Source: Clostridia bacterium
GTDB lineage: Bacteria; Bacillota; Clostridia; Oscillospirales; Acutalibacteraceae
Length of the DNA stretch: 42,783 nt
NCBI GenBank assembly: GCA_017407995.1
Contig: JAFQVM010000019.1
Span: 1 to 42,783, forward strand
Direction: 5' to 3'
The notes beneath the pieces are model-generated. The model saw only the letters and a list, made by a program, of their open reading frames with translations, made no database searches and had not been told where the DNA came from. Of the stretch, positions 24,096-32,858 are shown in pieces; the stretch's first letter is position 1; the number at the start of each line of letters is the position of its first letter. Both the position numbers and the translations under genes were made by a program.

Positions 24096-25847
24096 TTATC
24101 TTATTTCTACAGCACCGAAGCGGCAAACATCTTTACAGCGTCCGCACTTGATGCACTTATCGTGGTCTATTGTCTGAACTTCTTTAACCTTGCCGCTTAT
24201 AGCGCCAACAGGACACTTCTTCTGGCACATCAGACAGCCGATGCACTTTTCTGGCAGAACATTGTAGCTTATAAGGTCAATACATTCGCCTGCGGGGCAA
24301 CGCTTTTCTTTGATGTGTGCTTCGTATTCATCTCTAAAATATTTGAGGGTAGTCAAAACGGGGTTGGGAGCGGTTTGACCGAGACCACAGAGAGAACCGT
24401 CTTTAATTTGGATGCAAAGTTCTTCTAACAGTTCGATATCGCCCTCTTTGCCTTCGCCCTTGCATATGCGGTCAAGGATTTCAAGTAAACGGCGTGTACC
24501 AATTCGGCAGGGTACGCACTTGCCGCAGGACTCTTTGGTGGTGAAGTCGAGAAAGAATTTAGCCATACCTACCATGCAAGTAGATTCATCCATAACGACC
24601 ATGCCGCCGGAGCCCATTATTGCGCCTGTTGCAGAGAGCTTTTTATAGTCGACCTGTGTATCAGCAAGATTGGCAGGAATGCATCCGCCTGACGGTCCAC
24701 CGAGCTGAACACCTTTGAATGCACGTTCAGTTCTCATTCCGTCGCCGATATCGAAAATAACATCATTAAGGGTTTTACCCATTGGTATCTCAACAAGTCC
24801 GCCACGACGGATTTTACCTGTGAGAGCAAAAACTTTTGTGCCTTTGCTGTCTTCTGTGCCGAGTGCAGCAAAGGCTTCGCCGCCGTTTGAGATTATCCAT
24901 GTGACGTTTGCAAAGGTTTCAACGTTGTTTATGTTAGACGGCTTACCCCAGTAACCTGACTGCGCAGGGAAAGGAGGCTTTAAACGGGGCATGCCTCGCT
25001 GACCTTCAAGGGATTCTATAAGAGCAGTTTCCTCACCGCAAACGAATGCGCCTGCTCCTGCTTTTATTCTAAATGAACAGGAGAAGTCAGAGCCCAAAAT
25101 ATTGTTGCCGACATATCCTTTCTCCTTTGCTTGTTCAATAGCTTTTTCGAGTCTGGCAATGGCAAGGGGATATTCAGCACGAACATACACAACAGCTTCT
25201 TTTGCGCCTATAGCATAGGCTCCGATGAGCATACCCTCGATAAGTGCATGTGGGTCGCTTTCAATAACCGCTCTGTCCATGAATGCACCAGGGTCACCCT
25301 CGTCAGCGTTGCAGATAAGATATTTTTCTTCGCCATCGCTCTGCCTGGCGGCGTTCCATTTGAACCATGTGGGGAATCCGGCTCCGCCTCGTCCTGCAAG
25401 ACCGGATATTTTTATTTCATCAATAACCTGCTCGGGAGTTAAGGACTCTATAACCTTTGAAAGGGCAGAATATCCGCCGTGAGAAATATAATCATTTATA
25501 TCTTCCGGGTCAATTATTCCGCAGTTTCTCAAAGCGATACGAGTCTGTTTTGAAAGAAATTCGCTGTCGTCATCGGAAATTTTAAGGTTTTTTATAGCAC
25601 TTTCATCGCCGGTAGCGATAAATTGAAGTATGTATTCAACATCACTTTCTTTGACTTGGACGAGCCTTGCGCAAAGCTCATCGTTATTGTATATATCGAC
25701 TATCGGTTCAAGAAAGCACATTCCTATACATCCGGTGACAGATAAGCCGAAAATATTGTCTGTGTTTGATTTTTCAAGAAGTGAGTATATTTTTGCGGCA
25801 CCGGCGGAGATTCCGCAGCTGCCTTCGCCGACTTTAATGTTATACAT
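24096..25847 (-). CDS. NuoF/HydB-like NADH-binding flavoprotein subunit
   Basis: The 583 residues hold a thioredoxin-like 2Fe-2S domain at about 1-100 (GEGSCGISAGA, GCIGMCFLEP). The FMN and NADH domain comes next (GLAGRGGAGFPTWFKW near 150, CNADEGDPGAFMDRA near 178), then the 4Fe-4S site ESCGKCVPCRIGTRR with its fourth Cys in SLCGLGQTAP. A C-terminal ferredoxin with two clusters closes it (CIGCLMCQKKCP, CIKCGRCKDVC). This order is that of HydB of bifurcating hydrogenases and of Stn-type transhydrogenases. It is soluble and cytoplasmic. Its start overlaps the upstream NuoE-like gene by 8 nt, and the 925-residue partner begins 13 nt after its stop. Confidence 0.92.
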   Translation of the reverse strand: MYNIKVGEGSCGISAGAAKIYSLLEKSNTDNIFGLSVTGCIGMCFLEPIVDIYNNDELCARLVQVKESDVEYILQFIATGDESAIKNLKISDDDSEFLSKQTRIALRNCGIIDPEDINDYISHGGYSALSKVIESLTPEQVIDEIKISGLAGRGGAGFPTWFKWNAARQSDGEEKYLICNADEGDPGAFMDRAVIESDPHALIEGMLIGAYAIGAKEAVVYVRAEYPLAIARLEKAIEQAKEKGYVGNNILGSDFSCSFRIKAGAGAFVCGEETALIESLEGQRGMPRLKPPFPAQSGYWGKPSNINNVETFANVTWIISNGGEAFAALGTEDSKGTKVFALTGKIRRGGLVEIPMGKTLNDVIFDIGDGMRTERAFKGVQLGGPSGGCIPANLADTQVDYKKLSATGAIMGSGGMVVMDESTCMVGMAKFFLDFTTKESCGKCVPCRIGTRRLLEILDRICKGEGKEGDIELLEELCIQIKDGSLCGLGQTAPNPVLTTLKYFRDEYEAHIKEKRCPAGECIDLISYNVLPEKCIGCLMCQKKCPVGAISGKVKEVQTIDHDKCIKCGRCKDVCRFGAVEIR

Positions 25848-26343
25848 CAGCGTTGACCTCCTCGGCTTTTTCTTTAAGCTCTTTTATAATATCTCTGATT
25901 TTCTGAGAAGTAAGACTTCCGTAAGTTTCCTCGTTTATCATCATAACAGGGGAGAGTGAACAGCATCCCAGGCAAGCAACTGTTTTGAGGGTGAACAGTC
26001 CGTCTTTTGTTGTTTCGCCGTCACGTATTCCGAGCTCTTCAAAAATAGTTTTTTCTATTATTTCGGAGCCGTTTACGTGACAAGCTGTGCCCTGGCAGAG
26101 CATTATAAAATATTTACCCACTGCTTCAAAACGAAACTGTGTATAGAATGTAGCGACACCGAATATTTTTGCAGGCGGTATACCTGTTTTGATTGCGATA
26201 TAACTTAAAACATCGGCAGGCAAAAAACCGTATATGCCCTGTGTTTTTTGAAGAATTGTAATAAGACTGCCGTCAACATCCTTATACTCATTTATGACAG
26301 AATCAATAAGTGAAAGGTCGCTTGCTTTGACTTTAGAATTCAC
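25840..26343 (-). CDS. NuoE/HydC-like 2Fe-2S thioredoxin-fold subunit
   Basis: The protein has 167 residues if started at the GTG at 26343, which GGAGG precedes by 7 nt. The in-frame ATG upstream at 26406 lies inside the -10 region and gives an unlikely N terminus. A helical N-terminal part leads to VATFYTQFRFEAVGKYFI. The cluster ligands are CQGTAC and, about 36 residues later, CLGCC, the C-x4-C ... C-x3-C pattern of NuoE. It is the small partner of the NuoF-like protein and probably ties a flavin or cluster to ferredoxin traffic. It is the first gene of the six-gene operon. Confidence 0.92.
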   Translation of the reverse strand: MNSKVKASDLSLIDSVINEYKDVDGSLITILQKTQGIYGFLPADVLSYIAIKTGIPPAKIFGVATFYTQFRFEAVGKYFIMLCQGTACHVNGSEIIEKTIFEELGIRDGETTKDGLFTLKTVACLGCCSLSPVMMINEETYGSLTSQKIRDIIKELKEKAEEVNADV

Positions 26344-26394
26344 AATATTACCTCCGAATTTAATATATACATTATATAATAAATATACAAAAAA

Positions 26395-26423
26395 ATTATA
26401 CAACAAAACATAAGTGTTTTCAA
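26395..26423 (-). promoter_or_regulatory. Promoter of the flavoprotein-iolBDE operon
   Basis: On the minus strand TTGAAA (26418-26423), a 17-bp spacer and TATAAT (26395-26400). The leader to the GTG start is about 45 nt and AT-rich with no riboswitch. Confidence 0.75.
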
Positions 26424-26510
26424 TAGTTGTAAATGTTTGAAAAGCTTTTTTGAAATAATTTTATATAAGATAAAATTATAAACGATTATGAAGATATAAC
26501 TCGATTTCAG

Positions 26511-26539
26511 TTGACTTTGAAAAAAATATATATTATCAT
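26511..26539 (+). promoter_or_regulatory. Promoter of pyrB
   Basis: TTGACT (26511-26516), a 17-bp spacer and TATCAT (26534-26539). The short leader leaves no room for a PyrR attenuator. Confidence 0.6.
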
Positions 26540-26578
26540 TTTATTAGTTGTAAAAAATCCTTTTGGAAGGTGAAAAGT

Positions 26579-27649
26579 ATGAATATCAGAGATATGATTG
26601 ACCTTGAGAACGTAAGCCATGAGGACCTTGATGAGATAATAAGGCTTGCGGGTGTTATAAAAGAAAATCCGTCATACTATACCGACCATTGCCACGGAAA
26701 TATCATGGCAACATTATTTTATGAGCCGTCAACCAGAACGCAGATGTCTTTTCAGACCGCTATGCTCAGATTGGGCGGTAAGCTGATTGGATTTGATAAC
26801 CCGGGAAACTCTTCGGTTTCAAAGGGCGAAAGCCTTAAAGATACTATCAGAGTTGTCAGCAACTATGCAGATATAATAGTTATCCGAAATGCATTTGAGG
26901 GAGCGGCACTTGCGGCATCTATGTATTCAAAGTGTCCGGTGATAAATGCGGGTGACGGCGGACATCTTCATCCCACGCAGACTTTGACCGACCTTGTTAC
27001 GCTTTCGTATGAGAAGGGTAGACTTGACCATCTTGTAATCGGTCTTTGCGGTGATAATAAGAACGGACGAACCGTCCACTCGCTCATAAAGAGCCTTTCA
27101 AAATATGAAGGCAACCGATTTGTGATGATTTCAACGCCTGAACTTAGAGTGCCACAGTATGTTATAGACTGCCTTGAGGAAAACGGATGCGAATATTCTT
27201 TCTCTGAGAGTCTTGAGGATTCGATAGCTGAACTGGATGTGTTGTATATGACCAGGATTCAGCGTGAGCGTTTCGCAAGTCAGAGTGAGTATGAGAGTCA
27301 GAAAGGCGTGTTTGTTCTCGATGAAAGCAAGATGAAGCTTGCAAAACCGGACTTAAGGGTACTGCATCCGCTGCCGAGAGTTGATGAGATAACCGTTGGT
27401 GTTGACGATGACCCAAGAGCAAAATATTTCGACCAGACAGAGTATGGAATGTATGCCAGAATGGCATTAATAATAAAGATGCTTGAAAACAGAAGGTTTT
27501 CAGTTCCAAAGAAACTTCCCGACACACACAATCATGTTAAGTGCACCAATATGAGATGTATTACACAAACAGAGGAGTATCTTCCCAAAAGGTTTGCTCA
27601 AAGCGGTGACTCGTTGATTTGCGGATATTGTGAGCATGAGGCGGAGTAA
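26579..27649 (+). CDS. pyrB: Aspartate carbamoyltransferase with C-terminal PyrI-like zinc module
   Basis: This enzyme joins carbamoyl phosphate to aspartate in pyrimidine synthesis. The catalytic part holds FYEPSTRTQMSF near residue 48, GDGGHLHPTQTLTDL near 122 and LHPLPRVDEI near 262. After about residue 305 comes an extra module with CTNMRC and CGYC. The C-x4-C and C-x2-C spacing equals the zinc domain of the regulatory subunit PyrI (CPNSNC, CKYC). The length is 356 residues against about 310 for PyrB alone. The nucleotide-binding domain of PyrI is absent. I choose the ATG at 26579, 8 nt after GGAAGG. The in-frame GTG at 26570 falls inside that site. No other pyr gene is near. Confidence 0.94.
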   Translation: MNIRDMIDLENVSHEDLDEIIRLAGVIKENPSYYTDHCHGNIMATLFYEPSTRTQMSFQTAMLRLGGKLIGFDNPGNSSVSKGESLKDTIRVVSNYADIIVIRNAFEGAALAASMYSKCPVINAGDGGHLHPTQTLTDLVTLSYEKGRLDHLVIGLCGDNKNGRTVHSLIKSLSKYEGNRFVMISTPELRVPQYVIDCLEENGCEYSFSESLEDSIAELDVLYMTRIQRERFASQSEYESQKGVFVLDESKMKLAKPDLRVLHPLPRVDEITVGVDDDPRAKYFDQTEYGMYARMALIIKMLENRRFSVPKKLPDTHNHVKCTNMRCITQTEEYLPKRFAQSGDSLICGYCEHEAE

Positions 27650-27661
27650 TAAATAAAAAAT

Positions 27662-27700
27662 AAAAGCGTTGCAAGGGTTGTCCTTGCAACGCTTTTTGTT
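27662..27700. terminator. Bidirectional terminator between pyrB and the protease gene
   Basis: AAAAGCGTTGCAAGG (27662-27676) pairs perfectly with CCTTGCAACGCTTTT (27682-27696). Ts follow on the plus side and A-rich sequence precedes it. Confidence 0.92.
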
Positions 27701-27713
27701 TGTGTTATCTAAT

Positions 27714-29855
27714 TTACCATTTTTTACGCCAAGATTTAAGAGTATCTCTGAAACTATCCCAAATTCTATCTAATAGCTCATCAAGAGTTACGACATTTCC
27801 GCCGCTGATATAACTTCTGCCCATTTTGGAACCACATACTTCACAAAAACGTTCGCTTTCCATTCTGCCGGTTTTAGAATTTTTTACGTATGGGCTCCAC
27901 TCGCCGTACTGGTGTTCCAATAATGGGATGATTTCCTCACTTGTAACTTCTCCGCATACTGTACATGAAGTTTTTGTATAACCGTTTTTAGTGCAGGTCG
28001 CAGCAACAGTGGTGGTCTCAAATTTGTGTCCTGTTTTTTTGATAACGGTGTTGCTGATTACTTCGCCACATACTGTGCATGAAATTTTTTCATATCCGTC
28101 TTTAGTGCAAGTGGCAGCAACAGAGGTGGTCTTTAATTGATGTCCTGTTTTTTGGATAACAATGTTGCTGATTACTTCGCCACATGTTGTGCATACAGTT
28201 TTCTTGCAACCGTCTTCAGTACATGTAGCTCCAGTGGTTGTTATGGCAGAATTGTGTCCAAGTGCCAAAATAATTTTTTCACTGATTAACTCGCCGCACT
28301 GAGAACATGTTGTCTTTTCATATCCGTTTTCGGTACATGTGGCAGGGGAGGAGACAGTTTCAGCCTGATGGTTGCATTCTGTGAAAGCTTGAATGCAAAC
28401 ATTTTTAAAAGCGTATACTTTTGTGTCAACCCAATCTCCTACGTTAAGATAGCTTTCTCTTGAGTTGGAAGTGTATGAGCTTCCAACCTCTACAGGAGCC
28501 CAAGCATACCCGGAATCTTTTTCCACAGTCATAATTACGGAGAAAAACTCACCCGGCTCAAGGGTTATTTCTTTGGGAACGTCAATAGTATGATAGCCCT
28601 CTCTTGCAATGTTTGTTGACCATGATGCTGCAAGGGTACCGCCTTTAACCGGGGTAGTATAGTTGGAATCTAATCCCTTGTATATTTTGAATGTTACGTC
28701 GCTATCAGCACTCAGTGTGTAGGTGGATACTGATGTGAGTATTTCATGACCTTCAGCCTGGAATACGTTAGCTACTGTGACGTAATTCATGGAAATACCG
28801 ATTGTTTTATTATAACCATTGCCGTTATAGCTGTAGTTGTTGTACAGGTCATCTGTTGATTGTGCAGTGAATCCTACAAAGTTCTCGAGTCTGTAGTCCT
28901 CATAGGAAATCCAGAAGTAACCGTCTAATCCCCAGTCGTCGCCCCAGCTGTTTTTGCACAGCCATGCGCCGTTTGAAGCGGGCTTGTTGGATGCTTTAAA
29001 GTTGTCAACAGAGTAATCATCATCCCAACCGACGATAACTATCTGGTGATTACCGGCTTCTTCACTACCGTTATAATAATAAGCGTATGTGTCGGTGTTG
29101 TAATATGAGTTGCTGGTGTAATAAGTAGCGGTTACAGAACCGTGTTCCATAATCCACTCTTTGACATCAGTAGTTCCAAGGAGAACTTCTGATGATTTGA
29201 TAACGATACCGCTGCCGGTATCATATCTGCTGCTCTCATCATAGTTGCCCATTGCTGAAACATCACTCGGATAGAATGGATAATCATTTTCTTCAGCAGC
29301 GCCTGCCCAGCGAGCCAATGAATGTGTTGCCTTAAACCAGTTTCCGCCTGATGCCATACCTTTGTATGGGCTTGTGTTTGTAGAACCGTCGCCTGATGTG
29401 GTGTCATCTTCATTGTTTACTAAGCTGTTTTTGTTAAACCAAACAAAATGAGCTTCGGAATAGTCTGCGGAATTCACATCGTCAATTCCCTGGACTATAC
29501 TGTCGGTTTCAAGGGCACTGAGTGTAGAAAAGGCCCAACAGCTGCCTGTGGAACCTTGATTCTTAGGTGTTGTGATGTAATTTTCTGCCCTTGAATCATA
29601 TGAGGACGGCAAGACAGGAGCATAGAAGAGGTTGTTGTTTGACGAATCCTTCTCAAAAACAACTTCGTTACCATTTTCGTCGACGTATTTGTAGTCTGCA
29701 TAACCAAACTCACTGCTTTCTTGAGTTTGTATACCGTAGGAAACAATTGAAACATCGGTGTTGGGTGAGGTTTGTGCACCAACGGATGCTGCTGGTGCGC
29801 CAATTTGTACGACAACAATTATCGTACTTACGATGGATGACAATAATTTTTTCAT
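27714..29855 (-). CDS. Secreted papain-family (C1) cysteine protease with lectin-like domain and cysteine repeats
   Basis: The protein has 713 residues from the ATG at 29855 (GGAG 8 nt before it; the TTG one codon upstream is less likely). A signal peptide of about 28 residues comes first. The catalytic Cys is near 106 in QGSTGSCWAFS, His near 270 in EAGNHQIVIVGWDDD, and Asn near 302 in KNSWGDDWG. A lectin-like beta domain, usual in bacterial C1 enzymes, spans about 345-495. Then come about four 38-residue repeats (ATCTxxGYxKxxCxxCGExIS...GH) rich in CxxC pairs, and a basic C terminus RDTLKSWRKKW. No sorting motif LPxTG is present. It probably degrades peptides outside the cell, and its target is unknown. 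Confidence 0.92.
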   Translation of the reverse strand: MKKLLSSIVSTIIVVVQIGAPAASVGAQTSPNTDVSIVSYGIQTQESSEFGYADYKYVDENGNEVVFEKDSSNNNLFYAPVLPSSYDSRAENYITTPKNQGSTGSCWAFSTLSALETDSIVQGIDDVNSADYSEAHFVWFNKNSLVNNEDDTTSGDGSTNTSPYKGMASGGNWFKATHSLARWAGAAEENDYPFYPSDVSAMGNYDESSRYDTGSGIVIKSSEVLLGTTDVKEWIMEHGSVTATYYTSNSYYNTDTYAYYYNGSEEAGNHQIVIVGWDDDYSVDNFKASNKPASNGAWLCKNSWGDDWGLDGYFWISYEDYRLENFVGFTAQSTDDLYNNYSYNGNGYNKTIGISMNYVTVANVFQAEGHEILTSVSTYTLSADSDVTFKIYKGLDSNYTTPVKGGTLAASWSTNIAREGYHTIDVPKEITLEPGEFFSVIMTVEKDSGYAWAPVEVGSSYTSNSRESYLNVGDWVDTKVYAFKNVCIQAFTECNHQAETVSSPATCTENGYEKTTCSQCGELISEKIILALGHNSAITTTGATCTEDGCKKTVCTTCGEVISNIVIQKTGHQLKTTSVAATCTKDGYEKISCTVCGEVISNTVIKKTGHKFETTTVAATCTKNGYTKTSCTVCGEVTSEEIIPLLEHQYGEWSPYVKNSKTGRMESERFCEVCGSKMGRSYISGGNVVTLDELLDRIWDSFRDTLKSWRKKW
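27910..28352 (-). repeat. Tandem 114-nt coding repeats in the protease gene
   Basis: The unit encodes 38 residues and is present about four times. The two central copies are nearly identical over stretches such as TTGCTGATTACTTCGCCACA (plus-strand view), which suggests recent duplication. In the second unit GY is replaced by GC. Confidence 0.85.
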
Positions 29856-29934
29856 CAATAAGACTCCTTTCTAAAATATCATTTTCTCTATTTTTTTAGG
29901 CTGCAAAGCCATAACAGTAGTGAGTCGTAAATTA

Positions 29935-29963
29935 AACTTACAACAAAAAAATTTAATTGTCAA
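29935..29963 (-). promoter_or_regulatory. Promoter of the protease gene
   Basis: On the minus strand TTGACA (29958-29963), a 17-bp spacer and TAAGTT (29935-29940). A leader of about 75 nt holds a small GGCTTTGCAGCC hairpin of unclear meaning. Confidence 0.6.
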
Positions 29964-30044
29964 CTAAATTTTGTAAAAAAATTGAAAAAATCTGAAAAAT
30001 TTAAGGGATTTTAAGTAAAAAGCACAATTTAATCCTATAAAACC

Positions 30045-30088
30045 CAAAAAAACAGCTAAAACCCAAAGAGAGTTTAGCTGTTTTAAAA
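30045..30088. terminator. Terminator after the glycoside hydrolase gene
   Basis: On the minus strand AAAACAGCTAAA pairs with TTTAGCTGTTTT and a run of Ts follows. The A run on the other side makes it bidirectional. The remaining sequence from 29964 to 30162 is AT-rich and holds nothing else I can name. Confidence 0.8.
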
Positions 30089-30162
30089 AAATGTTTTGTG
30101 TAATTTGAGAAAAGCCTAAAATTTTTCGGATTAAAAAGTGATTTGAGTCTAATCCGGATTTA

Positions 30163-32355
30163 TCACTTTTTAATAGTCTGCAAGAATCCGCCGACCATTG
30201 AGAGTATGCGGTCATCTGCTCCGAGTTTTTCTGCAATGTTAACCAAAGTCTTGACTTTGACAGGATAGACTGGTTTGAATAGCGGACTTGCGACAGCCTT
30301 TGCGGCAAAGTCGCCTGCGGCGTTTTTGACTATTCCGTTAAGTTCTTTGCTTTGGAGAACAGCACCCAGATTATCATCGATAGAGAGCATGTTGGGGTCT
30401 TTTTCGCCTTCGTCGGAAACGAACCAGTTGCGGACAAAGGAAGAGCATTCCTCGGGCATTACATATGTTTGTGTAGGCTCATCTGTACCAATAACAGTTA
30501 TAGTATGTTCAGGACGCTTCTTGCCACCGATTGCTGTAATGGTGTTTTCCCCTGGAATGATTTCGATATCCTTAAAGATAAATACTTTATCACCACTAAT
30601 GGTTTGTGTTTTGCCGTTGCATTCGAGGGTAACTTCGGGACAGTTGGAATAAACCTTTATGTCTGTTTTGCCTATAGGGCGCTGAACAAATCGTTCTTTT
30701 GTGATATGTACAAACTTTTTGTCAGACCAATAGGCTTTGTAGAGCCAGAATGAGTCCTTTTTTATCTTTCGGTCAAAGGTGACAAGCCCCTTGTTGTTTC
30801 TACCTCTGAGTCCGCCTTCATTTCTCAGAGCAGAACCAAAGTCAAACATATTCCAAACATATGAACCCCAAAGCCAATCACGTTCGTTTATAGCTTTTGC
30901 GTAATGCTCGTGGAAGATTGCCTGATAATCTTCACTGTAATCGCCCTGAACGGGATTGTTTGAATGGTATTTAGTTATACCCTCTGCACCGTATTCAGAA
31001 AGACAAAGCTTTGTTTCGGGGTTCTTTGTGTGCCAATCGTCGAGCCATTTATCTATCTCGTCAGCTTTTCCTGCATACCAACCGTAGTAGTGGTTGTAGC
31101 CGAGAATATCTGTCAGTTTGTTAAGCGGTGATTCTATGGGACACACTGTGAGTTGTGCGCAGGTGGTGAGTCTGTTGGGGTCAAGGAACTTGGCGACCTC
31201 GTTCAGGTGGGTGAGCGAGGAAAGAAGCTTTTTGCTTTTTGAACCGCCTATGGTGATTTCGTTTGCAATACCCCAGCAGAAAATCGAAGTATGATTATAG
31301 TTTTGCTTTATGAGCTCAACCAGTTGACTTTCTGCATTTTTCTGTCTTTTCGGACTGAATTTTGAAATTACAGGAACCTCTGCCCATATAAGCAGTCCTT
31401 TTTCATCACAGAGTTCATAGAAATATTTGTTGTGCTGATAGTGAGCGAGTCTTATAGAATTAGCGCCTACATCTAATATAAGGTTAATATCTTCGGCGTG
31501 CTCTTTGTTTGTTATGGCATTTCCCATATTTTCTCTGTCTTGGTGACGTGAGACGCCATTGAGCTTTATGTGCTTGCCGTTGAGGAAAAATCCCTTTTCG
31601 CTGTCGACATAAAACTCACGCAGACCCGTACGGATATTTAAACAATCCGTGATTTCGTCTTCTGCGAAAATCTCACATTTTACGGTATAGAGATACGGGT
31701 TTTCAACACCCTGCCAAAGAATGGGGTTGTCTACTTTGAGAGTTGAATAGACTATAGGTTTTAATGCACATTCTGCTGATGTGAGTTCTTCGCCTTGGGC
31801 GTTGATGAGTGTAAAACGTGCTTTGTGTGAATAGTCTGCGTTGTCTATCAAAGCTTTTATTTGGATTTCCCAACCGTTTACGGTTTTTACAGGTGTAATA
31901 TAAACACCGTCTGAGCCGTAGTCTGCCATTGAGAAACGGCAATCCTCAACTTCGATAAGGTTTACATCACGGTAGACTCCGCCGTAGAAGGTGAAGTCGG
32001 CAGCAGTGGGATATACAGTTTCGTCTGGAGTGTTGTCGGCGATGATTTCTAATTTACAGCCGTTCTTTATATACTTTGTGATATCGGTTCTAAAAGTGGA
32101 GTATCCGCCTTCATGGATAGCGACAAGCTCGCCGTTAATATGTATCTCAGCTTTTGAGTTTACGCCCTCGCACTCCAAGAAGGTTATATTATCGGAGGGC
32201 TGAAGTTCCTTTGCATAAACACCCCTTGCACGCAGATAGCCGTCGGTGCCGTCTTGACCGTCAAATGCATTCCAGGTATGAGGAATGTTGACTGTTTGAG
32301 TTTCTCCGTTAATGGTAAAAAGCCAATCTTTGTTTATATTAGTAATCTTTCTCAT
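30163..32355 (-). CDS. Glycoside hydrolase family 2, beta-galactosidase-like
   Basis: The protein has 730 residues from the ATG at 32355, with GGAGG 5 nt upstream. The longer ATG at 32367 overlaps that site. The domains are a jelly roll (INKDWLFTINGE, VNIPHTWNAFDGQDG), an immunoglobulin-like domain and a TIM barrel. The acid/base Glu is in CWGIANEITIGG near residue 367 and the nucleophile Glu in LCLSEYGAEGI near 450. NGVSRHQDRENMGNAI is a family signature. There is no signal peptide, so it acts on sugars already taken up. The sequence cannot tell beta-galactosidase from beta-glucuronidase or mannosidase with certainty. Confidence 0.9.
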   Translation of the reverse strand: MRKITNINKDWLFTINGETQTVNIPHTWNAFDGQDGTDGYLRARGVYAKELQPSDNITFLECEGVNSKAEIHINGELVAIHEGGYSTFRTDITKYIKNGCKLEIIADNTPDETVYPTAADFTFYGGVYRDVNLIEVEDCRFSMADYGSDGVYITPVKTVNGWEIQIKALIDNADYSHKARFTLINAQGEELTSAECALKPIVYSTLKVDNPILWQGVENPYLYTVKCEIFAEDEITDCLNIRTGLREFYVDSEKGFFLNGKHIKLNGVSRHQDRENMGNAITNKEHAEDINLILDVGANSIRLAHYQHNKYFYELCDEKGLLIWAEVPVISKFSPKRQKNAESQLVELIKQNYNHTSIFCWGIANEITIGGSKSKKLLSSLTHLNEVAKFLDPNRLTTCAQLTVCPIESPLNKLTDILGYNHYYGWYAGKADEIDKWLDDWHTKNPETKLCLSEYGAEGITKYHSNNPVQGDYSEDYQAIFHEHYAKAINERDWLWGSYVWNMFDFGSALRNEGGLRGRNNKGLVTFDRKIKKDSFWLYKAYWSDKKFVHITKERFVQRPIGKTDIKVYSNCPEVTLECNGKTQTISGDKVFIFKDIEIIPGENTITAIGGKKRPEHTITVIGTDEPTQTYVMPEECSSFVRNWFVSDEGEKDPNMLSIDDNLGAVLQSKELNGIVKNAAGDFAAKAVASPLFKPVYPVKVKTLVNIAEKLGADDRILSMVGGFLQTIKK

Positions 32356-32388
32356 GTTAGCCTCCATATCTTTAAAATTTCCATTATT

Positions 32389-32417
32389 ATGATACCAAAA
32401 AACGGAGTTTTAGTCAA
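32389..32417 (-). promoter_or_regulatory. Promoter of the glycoside hydrolase gene
   Basis: On the minus strand TTGACT (32412-32417), a 17-bp spacer ending TTGG and TATCAT (32389-32394). Confidence 0.7.
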
Positions 32418-32494
32418 ACAAACGTGCATTTATGCAGATGCCAAAGCCATAATAAAAATGTATATTTAATGTTTAGTACGAAAGGAATATAGTG

Positions 32495-32806
32495 ATGTCT
32501 GTAGTTACAGTTACAAAAGATAATTTTGAACAAGAGGTTTTGAAGTCTGATAAACCCGTGCTTGTTGATTTTTGGGCAAGCTGGTGCGGACCGTGCCGAA
32601 TGCTTTCGAGAGTTGTTGATGAGATTGCGTCTGAACACGGTGATAAAAAGATATGTAAAATCAACGTTGACGAACAACCTGAGTTGGCACAACAGTTTAA
32701 TGTTATGAGCATTCCTACTTTGATAGTCTTTAAAAACGGTAACACCGTAAAAAGGGTAGCGGGAGCACGGCCTAAACAGGATGTTTTGAATTTGTTTAAT
32801 TCATAA
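32495..32806 (+). CDS. trxA: Thioredoxin
   Basis: This 103-residue cytoplasmic disulfide reductase has the active site WASWCGPCRM near residue 30, the cis-Pro in SIPTLIVFKNG near 74, and the usual ending. It starts at the ATG at 32495, 8 nt after AAAGGA. A GTG one codon earlier is less likely. It stands alone between two minus-strand units, and no thioredoxin reductase gene is adjacent. A possible -10, TATATT, lies at 32461-32466. Confidence 0.96.
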   Translation: MSVVTVTKDNFEQEVLKSDKPVLVDFWASWCGPCRMLSRVVDEIASEHGDKKICKINVDEQPELAQQFNVMSIPTLIVFKNGNTVKRVAGARPKQDVLNLFNS

Positions 32807-32813
32807 ACAAAAC

Positions 32814-32850
32814 ACACCCCGATACATCAATGTGTATCGGGGTGTATATA
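32814..32850. terminator. Bidirectional terminator between trxA and the DUF1667 gene
   Basis: ACACCCCGATACA (32814-32826) pairs with TGTATCGGGGTGT (32833-32845), and T-rich sequence follows. Confidence 0.88.
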
Positions 32851-32858
32851 TTTTTGAT

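Noticed and set aside
24096-26343. NuoE/NuoF-like genes considered as part of a bifurcating hydrogenase or respiratory complex I
   Set aside because: No hydrogenase H-cluster subunit (HydA) and no membrane Nuo genes are nearby. The third gene is a GltD-type flavoprotein, which points to a transhydrogenase-like complex.
27886-28352. Regularly spaced repeats, considered as a CRISPR array
   Set aside because: The period is 114 nt, in frame, and encodes 38-residue protein repeats. There are no short identical repeats with unique spacers.
29890-29935. Short conserved-looking GCAAAGCC hairpin, considered as a c-di-GMP riboswitch
   Set aside because: Only one small hairpin is present. The second helix, the receptor loop and the CCGG-type partner of the GEMM motif are missing.
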